A stretch of 7,871 nucleotides of DNA from DSWT01 sp049975385 (lineage in GTDB: Bacteria; Chloroflexota; Anaerolineae; B4-G1; SLSP01). Positions 1 to 6,464 of this stretch are shown here, piece after piece. The DNA is taken from NCBI GenBank assembly GCA_049975385.1, contig JBNGDO010000190.1:1-7871 (forward strand), given 5' to 3'. The stretch's first letter is position 1. Every line of letters starts with the position of its first letter. The notes below the pieces were generated by a model that saw only the letters and a program-made list of their open reading frames with translations, was not told the origin of the DNA and did no database searches. The position numbers and the translations under genes are program-made.

Positions 1-38
1 CTTTGATGCAGAATGAGCTTTCCTGATCCTGTGGACTT

Positions 39-1929
39 TTAATCTCCGGGATGAGAAGGAATCAAGGCGTCGTAATCGGCGACAGTGCCGCCATCGAAAC
101 AACACTCGATGATTTGACGCCCCAACGGTAACAAATCGTCAATATAAAATTCCTTCAGATATTTGTGGAAGAAATCGGTCAGAATACCCGCGCCGACGTC
201 GTAGGCTTCTTCGCCTACTTCGGGCTGAATCTCCACTTTGGTCAAATAGTTGGTCACAAAGCGTCCTTCCACTTGCAAGTGGTGCAAACGATAGCCGAGC
301 AGGGAACAGCGCGTGGGGCGCAATTGCTCGAGCTTGAAGGGCGCTGCACCGCGCCGCGCCATATACTCGCGGGTCACCCACTGCGGCATAAACCCCACCC
401 GCCACGCGCCGATGTACTGGCTGGGACAAAGGATATAGCGCGTGCGGGTATTGTCGCGGAACTGCGCCAGCAACAAGTTGGCCTGATCCACTTTACGCCC
501 TGTAGCAAAAGGCCAGTACGAGCCGACGCCCTCGCTGCTCATCCCGTTACTGTCGGTGATGCTCGGGTTTTCGTGACCGCGCGGGGCCACCAACCGCCAG
601 AGCCACGCCAGCGCCGGCGGCAGGAGCTGAAACAGCCCGATAATACCGTAGGTAGGCGCTTCGCGCGTACACGGCGGCGTGCGCACGCCAAANNNNNNNN
701 NNAAAGCTACGGATGTCCACCCGCACCGGGTCATTGACGACGTCGGGCACGACAGCACGCGGGATCACGACACGTGGATTGGGGCAAGGCTTGCCGGGCG
801 CATCCTCGGTGTGTTCCCAGATCAACGCGCGCCCACGAGGTACGGCGTCGATGTTGAGAAATAGCATCGGCTCCGCCGTTTGCGCGGTCAGTCGCTCCAG
901 GTGAACGTCCGCGCCGTAGTGATCGATGTGGTTGACGCGCACGAACCACGCATCTTCGGCATCCGTAATCGTTAAACGCCCGTTGTTCTTCTGGATCGCC
1001 GGATGGCACACCGCCATATCATCGGCCACCGGGTGCAAATCGCACGTGCGTGGGATTTCGAGATAGCGTTTCTCGCCGGTGACGAGGTTCTCGCCGAGCA
1101 ACAACCGCCCATCGTTCTGGCGGTGGGCCTGCTCGAGCATCTCGCTCTTGCCGCCGCCGCTGGCACCCTCGTGCATGATGACCACAGCGTTATCATAAGG
1201 CGTGATGACGCGCACAGCGGAACAGTGCGCCGTCACCCATCCCTCGCGCTCGCCCTGCGTGATCAACATCCCGTAGACGCCCTTCTTGGCACTGGGACCG
1301 GGGTAGAGATTGTAGGAAAATACCTCGTGTAAATCATCCAAACGGTTATGCACGACGACCTGCTTGCCCGCAAAGTGCGTGTGCCTGAAGGTCGGCGCGA
1401 CGTAGATGATCGAAGTCGGTTTGAATTCAGGGGACAATTCGTCGGCGGGGATAATCCCTTGCAACAGCGCCAGCCCCAGAGCGAAGAACCCGGCATTGGC
1501 CGGCGCGATGCAGAGCGCGTCGCTACCCAGGCCCTTCGGCCCGGTGTTGAAGGCGAACATAGCCAGAGGTTGGCCCACCAACCACTCGAACGTAGCCTGC
1601 CGCAGCGTGTGGAACTCCTCCCCATAGCGTTCTTTGAACGTGGGCTTATCGGTAGGCCTATCATCGGCGATCACCATACAATCAGGGTCACGACGGCGCA
1701 TGTACGCTTCGGGGTAGTTCGCAGCAACACCATTCCGTACGCGCGCGACCGTCGCTTCGAGAACCTTGCCGTGGTCGGGTATATCGTAGGTCACTTCGGT
1801 GTAGTTGCTGCCCAAGCCCCCGCAGGCCATATTGACCAGTTCGTTGATCGAACTGGCGACAATGATTGAGGGACATGCCTCGAGGATCCGCCACGCATCG
1901 TCCGGCGGATTGTAACTGTGCCAATCCAT
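39..1929 (-). CDS. DUF4914-like P-loop protein, interrupted by a 10-N assembly spacer
   Basis: The minus-strand gene starts with ATG at 1929 and ends with TAA at 39-41. The part before the spacer encodes 409 residues and the part after it 217. They lie in different frames across the 10 Ns, but join in frame if the true gap is zero or a multiple of three. The total of about 625 residues fits my recollection of the DUF4914 family (about 630), whose function is unknown. A clear P-loop, GASGGGKS, lies at residues 255-262, preceded by HE and followed by EM. This G-x-S-G-x-GKS form resembles PEP carboxykinase/HPr-kinase-type nucleotide-binding folds. Later segments NIDAVPRGRALIWEH (359-373) and the joined DIRSF/GVRTPP also look like conserved family blocks. 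No signal peptide or clear membrane segment is seen. The start is supported by AAAGGAGAA ending 6-8 nt upstream. It looks monocistronic, because a terminator separates it from the upstream gene. Family assignment is from memory; a nucleotide-dependent role is inference. Confidence 0.88.
693..702. other. assembly gap (10 Ns)
   Basis: Ten Ns lie inside the DUF4914-like gene. The bases on both sides read AAA (690-692 and 703-705), each an in-frame Phe codon (TTT) on the minus strand. The run length is not a multiple of three and shifts the frame, although both sides are open and clearly parts of the same protein. It is therefore best read as a scaffolding placeholder, not a measured distance. 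Confidence 0.97.
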
Positions 1930-1935
1930 CGCATC

Positions 1936-1944
1936 TTCTCCTTT
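1936..1944 (-). promoter_or_regulatory. ribosome binding site of the DUF4914-like gene
   Basis: On the minus strand AAAGGAGAA precedes the ATG at 1929, with 8 nt between GGAG and the start. A closer ATG at 1932-1934 is out of frame and only 3 nt from GGAG, so 1929 is the better start. Confidence 0.75.
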
Positions 1945-2011
1945 CCTTCTGGCTTACCGGTCGGGCGTCCCTGGGCTGGACAGGGGCGCGACGAGTAAAA
2001 ATGTTCGTACC

Positions 2012-2020
2012 ATCATAACA
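2012..2020 (-). promoter_or_regulatory. putative extended -10 promoter for the DUF4914-like gene
   Basis: The minus strand reads TGTTATGAT, an extended -10 (TGn followed by TATGAT) about 85 nt upstream of the ATG at 1929. I see no convincing -35 at normal spacing, which is tolerated for extended -10 promoters. It lies downstream of the terminator of the preceding gene, as expected for an independent unit. The same nine bases occur ahead of the plus-strand gene at 6271-6279. Confidence 0.4.
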
Positions 2021-2048
2021 CAAAATCCGTTTCTTGCTAGAATCTTTC

Positions 2049-2082
2049 AGACCTGACAGGTTTTGGAAAACCTGTCAGGTCT
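2049..2082. repeat. perfect 34-bp palindromic repeat
   Basis: Two 16-nt arms (left arm AGACCTGACAGGTTTT) are exact reverse complements around a central GG. Neither strand has a T-tract after the hairpin, so it is not a typical terminator. It sits between the terminator of the molybdenum-hydroxylase-like gene and the promoter of the DUF4914-like gene. I recall very similar ACCTGACAGGT-type palindromes scattered between genes in Chloroflexota and other bacteria, so a REP-like dispersed element is likely; copy number cannot be seen here. Confidence 0.7.
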
Positions 2083-2114
2083 AAAAAAGAAGCGGCGCCT
2101 GGTGCGCCGCTTCT
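2083..2114 (-). terminator. intrinsic terminator of the kinase/molybdenum-hydroxylase-like unit
   Basis: On the minus strand a perfect 11-bp GC-rich stem (2104-2114 pairing with 2088-2098, AGAAGCGGCGC) closes a 5-nt loop (ACCAG) and runs directly into six Ts (complement of 2083-2088). It begins 18 nt past the stop codon at 2133-2135, the right place and orientation to end that transcript. Confidence 0.9.
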
Positions 2115-2132
2115 GGTGATTCTGCTTTGGGT

Positions 2133-5100
2133 TTACCCCTGAGCCTCTCGCAGCGCGCGCCACAAGCGTTCCGGCGTGACGGGCGTACGTGTCATCATCA
2201 CGCCGGTGGCATCGTAGATGGCGTTGATGACAGCCGGGGCGACGCCGTTGACGACGATCTCGGCGACGGACTTAACGCCGACCGGATGCGACGGCTCGAA
2301 CGTCTGCACGAAGAGCGTCTCCATCGGCGGGCTTTCATCCGCGCGGAAGACGCGATAATCGTCGAAGCGTGGGTTGAGCGTGCGCCCGGCCTCGTCGTAG
2401 ACCAACTCTTCGGTCAACGCGTAACCGAGCGCCTGGTGCATCCCACCGTCAGCCTGCCCCCCGGCTGTGAGCGGGTTGATGATCGTGCCGGAATCCAGCG
2501 CGATCAGTAGATTGTCCACCGTCGTCTGCCCGGTTTCGGTATCGACGGTCACTTCGGCAAACTGCGCGGCGAAGGGGGGCGGGCTAACAGGACTGATGAA
2601 CGAGGCGTTCCCCATAATCTGGTGCTGATCCTGCTTGTGCAGCGCGTACATCGCAATATCGCGGAAGGAAAGAGAATTGCGAATTACGAATTGCGAATCA
2701 CGATCTGGCGGTTCGGCGGGTGGTGTAGTCCCGAGCCAGGCGTAGTTGTAGCGCAGGGAAATTTCGTCGACGGGGATACCGGTCATATCGGCGGCAACAT
2801 CTTTGATTTGGCGCGCCACCTCTTCCGCCGCACGGGCCACGGCCCCACCACTGACATACGTGGTACTCGACGCATACGCGCCTTTGTCGAAGGGCGTGAC
2901 GTCCGTGTCGGACGAGCGGATGATGAGTGCGTCCAGCGTGCAGCCAAGCACCTCGGCGGCGATCTGGCCTAAGACGGTGTCGGAGCCGGTCCCCAGGTCG
3001 GTCGCGCCGATCATCAGGTTGAAGGAGCCGTCGTCGTTCATCTTGATGCTGGCGGCGGCCATGTCCAAATTGGGGATGCCGGAGCCTTGCATCAGGAACG
3101 CCACGCCAATGCCGCGTCGCAAGTGCGGCGCGCCAACCACGGTGTGCCAGTTCGGATTCCCGTATTTCTGCGCCCACCCCACCGCCGCCGCGCCCTGGAT
3201 CGCGGCCTCGCGCAGCGCATTGGTCTCGATCATCTCGCCGTGCGCCTCGCGGCCTTCGCTCCACGCCTTGCTCATAATGTTTTCGGTGTGTGCTTTGATG
3301 ATGTTGTTCAGACGGAAGGCCAGCGGGTCCATCCCCATCTCCGTGGCCATGCGGGTGATGAGCGTTTCGGTGGCGACGACGCCCTGGGTGACGCCGTACC
3401 CGCGATACGCGCCCGCGCGCGGCAGCGTGGTGTAATACGTCTCGCCCCAGAAGCGGACGTTGGGCGTGTTGTAGATCGGCAGCGTCTTGTGCCCGGTGTT
3501 GCCGAGTACCGTCAAGCCATGACCACCATACGCGCCGGTATCGCTCCACGCGCGCATGTCCTGGGCGACCATCGTTCCATCGGCCTTCACGCCCACGCGG
3601 AAGCGCACGCGCATCGGGTGGCGCGTGGTCGTATAGGTGAACTGCTCCTCGCGGTTCAATTCCAGCAGCACCGGGCGGCCCGTGGCGATGGTGAGATGCG
3701 CGGGGATGTCTTCGTAGATCTCCTGTTTGTTGCCGAACGCCGCCCCGATGCGCGGCTTGATGACGCGAATCTGCCCCTCGGAGAGACCCAGCACGGGCGC
3801 GAGAATGCGGCGCACGTGGAACGGCACCTGCGTCGAGGTGATCATAACCAGGCGGTCATCCTCGTCCCAGTAGGTGAGTGTCACCCACGGCTCCAGCGGC
3901 ACGTGCTTCATCTTCTGCGTCTCCACCTCGGTCTCGAAGACGTGATCGGCGTCTGCGCACGCCGCATCCACATCGCCGATGTCGATTTCGACCTTGGCAA
4001 CGAGGTTTTTGGACGGGTCGCTCTCGCCGAAGTCGACGTAATCGGGCTGATCGTGGATAACCGGCGCGCCCTCGGCCATGGCCGCGTCGAGGGTGAGCAC
4101 AGGTGGCAGCACCTCGTACGTCACCTCGATGAGTTCCACCGCCTGCGCGGCGATCTCCGGCGTCTCGGCGGCGACGGCGGCGACTCGGTCGCCCACGTAG
4201 CGCACTTTGTCGCCGAAGCTGACGTAATCCAGCGGGCCGGGAATCGGGTAACTCTGCCCAGCCGTCGAGTAGACGACGCGCGGCGTGTTCTTGTACGTCA
4301 GCACGGCGCGAACGCCGGGCAGCGCCTCCGCCTGGCGCGTGTCGATGTCTTTAATGCGCGCGTGGGCGTGCGGGCTGTGGAGGATTTTGGCGTAGAGCAT
4401 CCCCGGGCGCTCGAAGTCGGCGACGAACGCCGGTTTGCCCTGGGCCAGCTTGGGCGCGTCCACTTTGGGCAGGGCCTTCCCAACGACGGCGAACTTCTCC
4501 GGTTCGGTCGTGACGACGATGCGTGGCTGCACCTTGACGCGCGTCTGCGTGTCTGTGCCCCCGCCGCCGCCAAAATCCGGCGGTTCGGGTGTATCGGGCA
4601 GCGTGAACAGCCCTTCCGGCGGACGGAACAACGCCTCGCCGAGGTCGCCCAGGGCAGAGCCGCTTTCCACCGGGCCGGGGTCTTCGCCGCGCAAGTACGC
4701 CGCCGCGCGCAGGATCGCCTGCACCGGCTTGACGTAGCCCGTCTCGCGGGAGACGATGCCGCTGATGGCGTCGCGCACCTCCGCTTCGGTAGGACGTGGG
4801 TTGCGATCGAGCAGCGCCTTCCCGGCGAGGATGAGCGCGGGCGTATCGTAGCCGCTTTGGATTGCACCGGATTCGATAAACGCACGCTGGAGCGGGTGCC
4901 ATTCAGCCTTCTGGTTCCAGCCGGGGCGCTGGTGCCCGCTCAAGCCCTCGACGGTGAGCACGGTCGCGCGATCGGCCTGCGCCGCCAGCGTCACCACGCT
5001 GCTGCACAATTTGCCGTTCATCAGCACGGTACTGTAGCCGTCGGTGCCATCTTCGCTGCCAAACTTCACGCTCTTGATGCCGCTGCGCCGCAGCAGGTGA

Positions 5101-5168
5101 AAGAGCGTCTCGCGCGGCTCGATGTCGAAGGTGCGAGGGGTGTTGTTCAAGGTCATTATGATTTTCAT
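2133..5168 (-). CDS. single-chain xanthine dehydrogenase/aldehyde oxidase-like molybdoprotein lacking all Fe-S ligand cysteines
   Basis: The 1011-residue protein has the domain order of fused molybdenum hydroxylases. A plant-ferredoxin-like [2Fe-2S] domain spans about 1-75, and a helical second [2Fe-2S] domain about 88-165. A Pro/Gly-rich linker (190-206) precedes the a/b hammerhead (about 235-355) and the molybdopterin-binding region (about 375-1000). Visible Mo-domain signatures are LEPW (425-428), GAAFGNK (475-481), AYRGYGVTQ (587-595), DLGTGSDT (724-731) and GVKSVAE (964-970), whose Glu970 aligns with the catalytic glutamate. There is no FAD domain. All eight cluster cysteines are replaced by S38, D43, S46, V58, S105, D108, S140 and E142, while GSEDG, TVLMNGK, HPLQRAFIE, NPRPTEAE and RETGY remain around them. 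Only three Cys exist in the whole chain (55, 404, 743). The ATG has AAGGAG 6 nt upstream, overlapping the kinase stop. Family and Mo cofactor are confident; substrate and activity are unknown. Confidence 0.95.
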   Translation of the reverse strand: MKIIMTLNNTPRTFDIEPRETLFHLLRRSGIKSVKFGSEDGTDGYSTVLMNGKLCSSVVTLAAQADRATVLTVEGLSGHQRPGWNQKAEWHPLQRAFIESGAIQSGYDTPALILAGKALLDRNPRPTEAEVRDAISGIVSRETGYVKPVQAILRAAAYLRGEDPGPVESGSALGDLGEALFRPPEGLFTLPDTPEPPDFGGGGGTDTQTRVKVQPRIVVTTEPEKFAVVGKALPKVDAPKLAQGKPAFVADFERPGMLYAKILHSPHAHARIKDIDTRQAEALPGVRAVLTYKNTPRVVYSTAGQSYPIPGPLDYVSFGDKVRYVGDRVAAVAAETPEIAAQAVELIEVTYEVLPPVLTLDAAMAEGAPVIHDQPDYVDFGESDPSKNLVAKVEIDIGDVDAACADADHVFETEVETQKMKHVPLEPWVTLTYWDEDDRLVMITSTQVPFHVRRILAPVLGLSEGQIRVIKPRIGAAFGNKQEIYEDIPAHLTIATGRPVLLELNREEQFTYTTTRHPMRVRFRVGVKADGTMVAQDMRAWSDTGAYGGHGLTVLGNTGHKTLPIYNTPNVRFWGETYYTTLPRAGAYRGYGVTQGVVATETLITRMATEMGMDPLAFRLNNIIKAHTENIMSKAWSEGREAHGEMIETNALREAAIQGAAAVGWAQKYGNPNWHTVVGAPHLRRGIGVAFLMQGSGIPNLDMAAASIKMNDDGSFNLMIGATDLGTGSDTVLGQIAAEVLGCTLDALIIRSSDTDVTPFDKGAYASSTTYVSGGAVARAAEEVARQIKDVAADMTGIPVDEISLRYNYAWLGTTPPAEPPDRDSQFVIRNSLSFRDIAMYALHKQDQHQIMGNASFISPVSPPPFAAQFAEVTVDTETGQTTVDNLLIALDSGTIINPLTAGGQADGGMHQALGYALTEELVYDEAGRTLNPRFDDYRVFRADESPPMETLFVQTFEPSHPVGVKSVAEIVVNGVAPAVINAIYDATGVMMTRTPVTPERLWRALREAQG
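2674..2703. repeat. intragenic 7-bp tandem repeat
   Basis: Four consecutive heptamers of consensus GAATTRC (GAATTGC, GAATTAC, GAATTGC, GAATCAC) plus a trailing GA lie inside the molybdenum-hydroxylase-like gene. They encode roughly residues 822-832 (DSQFVIRNS) within an apparent extra loop. The AT-rich heptamers contrast with the GC-rich gene. I recall similar arrays between genes in several bacterial phyla; here it is read through in frame. Confidence 0.8.
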
Positions 5169-5171
5169 ACG

Positions 5172-6098
5172 TTACTCCTTAGCTAAACTTTCGGCGGACT
5201 GTTTAATCGTCTTGATTTGCTCAGGGGTTATAACGATCTCTCCTGTTTCAACATGCATATCCACTGTCCCAACAATTCCCAACAGACCGGTCGTAGGAAG
5301 AGCAAAACAGATAGGAACACGCCAGTATGGGCAATCCAAAGTCGGCTCTCCCGCACGCAACAGATAACTAATCTCATCTGCTACAAACCGGCCTGCCAAT
5401 CGCCTGGCAACGTCTGCTGATTTAATTATAGCACAATCTTCAGAAGACTGCCCAATGATGCGTGGATTCGCGTAATCTGTATTGTCGATCACAAAATCGC
5501 TGCGTTCCTGCGGGCGATGCGTCTCCAGATACCACTGTTGCGCGGGGATATAGCGAAACTTATAGCGTTCCAGGTAATCGTCGCCGTAGTGCGGGACGTC
5601 GCGGGCGGCGGCACGGCGCAGGACTTCATCGAAGGGGATGTGCAGGAAGATGCGCAGGTCGAAGCAGGCGTCGATGGGCGGGCGGAAGAGCAAGATGCCC
5701 TCCACGAGCACGATGGTGTCACGGCGGACGGTAAAGCGGCGCATGGCGGTGGGCGTGTCGGCGTCCAGGTCGATGAGCGCGAGCGTTTTGTCGAACGTTT
5801 CACCGCGGCGGATCGGGGCCAGCAGTTCGCGTTCCAGCAGGGGCAGGTTGAAGGCGTGATCGATGTAGCCGCGCACCGGGTCATCGCCCTGGCGGCGGAC
5901 AATGCGCGGATTGTGGAAATCGTCGCCGTGGATGAGGGCGACGTCGCGGCCCCGCGCTCGCAGGAAGGCGGCAAAGTCCTGGGCGAAGCACGTCTTGCCG
6001 GCGGTATCGACGCCGTTGATGCCGACGATCCGCGCGCGCAGTGGTGGATGCTCGGTCAACTTGTGCGCAACGATCGAAAACAAAGCTTCGGGTTTCAC
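5172..6098 (-). CDS. uridine-kinase-like P-loop kinase with C-terminal add-on module
   Basis: With the preferred GTG start at 6096-6098 the protein has 308 residues. The N-terminal kinase region (about 1-215) has a Walker A at 29-36 (GVDTAGKT), HGDDFHNP at 57-64 resembling the uridine/pantothenate-kinase substrate loop, and a hydrophobic strand ending in VEG (129-134). This supports phosphoryl transfer from a nucleoside triphosphate to a small cytoplasmic substrate, but not which one. The C-terminal part (about 225-308) is not part of the kinase fold. It reads YWRVPI, then G-x-x-G-x-VGTVDMHVETGEI, then a short helix, reminiscent of small PepSY-like domains of unknown role. GC is about 47% over the C-terminal part against about 68% in the kinase core. 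The open frame extends back to an ATG at 6251, but the extra 51 residues look unlike the family and span a good promoter. TAA at 5172-5174 lies 3 nt before the next start, so the two genes are probably translationally coupled. Confidence 0.85.
   Translation of the reverse strand: MKPEALFSIVAHKLTEHPPLRARIVGINGVDTAGKTCFAQDFAAFLRARGRDVALIHGDDFHNPRIVRRQGDDPVRGYIDHAFNLPLLERELLAPIRRGETFDKTLALIDLDADTPTAMRRFTVRRDTIVLVEGILLFRPPIDACFDLRIFLHIPFDEVLRRAAARDVPHYGDDYLERYKFRYIPAQQWYLETHRPQERSDFVIDNTDYANPRIIGQSSEDCAIIKSADVARRLAGRFVADEISYLLRAGEPTLDCPYWRVPICFALPTTGLLGIVGTVDMHVETGEIVITPEQIKTIKQSAESLAKE
5175..5180 (-). promoter_or_regulatory. ribosome binding site overlapping the kinase gene end
   Basis: AAGGAG on the minus strand lies within the last two codons (Lys-Glu) of the kinase gene, just before its TAA. 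It is 6 nt from the ATG at 5168. This fixes the start of the molybdenum-hydroxylase-like gene and suggests translational coupling. Confidence 0.8.
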
Positions 6099-6107
6099 AG
6101 TTTTGTG

Positions 6108-6135
6108 ATTGTAACATATGTTGTGTGACGGACAA
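6108..6135 (-). promoter_or_regulatory. putative sigma70-type promoter for the kinase/molybdenum-hydroxylase-like unit
   Basis: The minus strand carries TTGTCC (6130-6135) and TACAAT (6108-6113) separated by 16 nt, matching the -35 and -10 consensus at 4/6 and 5/6. Transcription would start near 6101, only a few bases from the in-frame GTG at 6098, implying a leaderless or nearly leaderless message. No Shine-Dalgarno sequence precedes that GTG, which fits. Confidence 0.5.
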
Positions 6136-6226
6136 AAGGGGGTTGCTTCGCGCCCTGCGTGTTGCATAGTCCACAAAATTTTGTCCTGGCAAGGCATGGT
6201 CCGCAGAATTGTTGTGTTGGTTTTTG

Positions 6227-6258
6227 TTACATTTCTGTAATGGAACACCAACGTTCCA
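6227..6258. promoter_or_regulatory. two adjacent inverted repeats, possible operators
   Basis: TTACA-N4-TGTAA (6227-6240) and TGGAAC-N6-GTTCCA (6241-6258) abut each other and end 12 bp before the extended -10 at 6271. Position and symmetry suit regulator binding near the -35 region of the plus-strand gene. Arms this short can occur by chance, so this is tentative. Confidence 0.3.
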
Positions 6259-6270
6259 CGCTGTATTTTC

Positions 6271-6279
6271 TGTTATGAT
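6271..6279 (+). promoter_or_regulatory. putative extended -10 promoter for the secreted-protein gene
   Basis: TGTTATGAT is an extended -10 (TGn plus TATGAT) with no clear -35. A start near 6286 would give a leader of about 180 nt before the ATG at 6465. The nine bases are identical to those ahead of the DUF4914-like gene. Confidence 0.4.
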
Positions 6280-6360
6280 AAACTAGGAGCAAAAAGAGGC
6301 CTTGTAAAACATAAGAGTCTATCCTAAAATTCGCTCCACGCACCTCTCGGGGCAGTTCAC

Positions 6361-6378
6361 GCCCCCGGGGACGGGGGC
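6361..6378. repeat. GC-rich hairpin in the leader of the secreted-protein gene
   Basis: The arms GCCCCCG and CGGGGGC are exact complements with a GGGA loop. No T-tract follows on either strand, so it is not an intrinsic terminator. It would form a stable stem about 85 nt before the start codon. It may be structural RNA or part of a dispersed repeat. Confidence 0.5.
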
Positions 6379-6451
6379 TAGAGCACAAAAGGCGGGAAGT
6401 TCTATTCTTACAAACCCTTAATACTCGGTTGGACCTGTGCAATAGTGTTGT

Positions 6452-6460
6452 AAAGGAGGA
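6452..6460 (+). promoter_or_regulatory. strong ribosome binding site
   Basis: AAAGGAGGA contains a full AGGAGG core ending 5 nt before the ATG at 6465. It decides the start of the secreted-protein gene, which is followed at once by a signal peptide. Confidence 0.85.
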
Positions 6461-6464
6461 AGAT

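Larger units (their letters stand above)
6099..6464. other. divergent intergenic region
   Basis: This 366-bp region separates the minus-strand kinase unit from the plus-strand secreted-protein gene. It holds the kinase promoter at its left end and an extended -10 for the plus-strand gene. Small symmetric sites are a 12-bp palindrome ACAAAATTTTGT (6173-6184), TTACA-N4-TGTAA (6227-6240) and TGGAAC-N6-GTTCCA (6241-6258). A GC-rich hairpin lies at 6361-6378 in the presumed leader of the plus-strand gene. I see no tRNA, CRISPR or convincing small gene in it. Confidence 0.7.

Noticed and set aside
1..38. Possible terminator or gene start left of the DUF4914-like stop
   Set aside because: No stable hairpin with a T-tract and no coding frame could be recognised in this short edge segment.
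1348..1869. Plus-strand frame of 173 codons opposite the DUF4914-like gene
   Set aside because: Arg-rich shadow translation with no recognisable domain and no convincing ribosome binding site.
3087..5186. Plus-strand open frame of 699 codons opposite the molybdenum-hydroxylase-like gene
   Set aside because: It is entirely antisense to a well-recognised enzyme, has Arg/His/Ala/Val-rich sequence without any family motif, and has no good ribosome binding site. Long antisense frames are expected in GC-rich genes.
6099..6251. ATG at 6251 as the kinase start, adding 51 residues
   Set aside because: The extra residues are Cys/Asn/Thr-rich and unlike kinase N-termini, and the segment contains a better-supported promoter for the same gene. 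Not fully excluded.
6361..6378. GC-rich hairpin as a transcription terminator
   Set aside because: No T-tract follows on either strand, and it lies between a promoter and the gene it should drive.
6300..6420. Possible degenerate mobile-element remnant in the plus-strand leader
   Set aside because: Only short, imperfect end similarity (TAAGA) could be matched; no target duplication or transposase remnant is visible.
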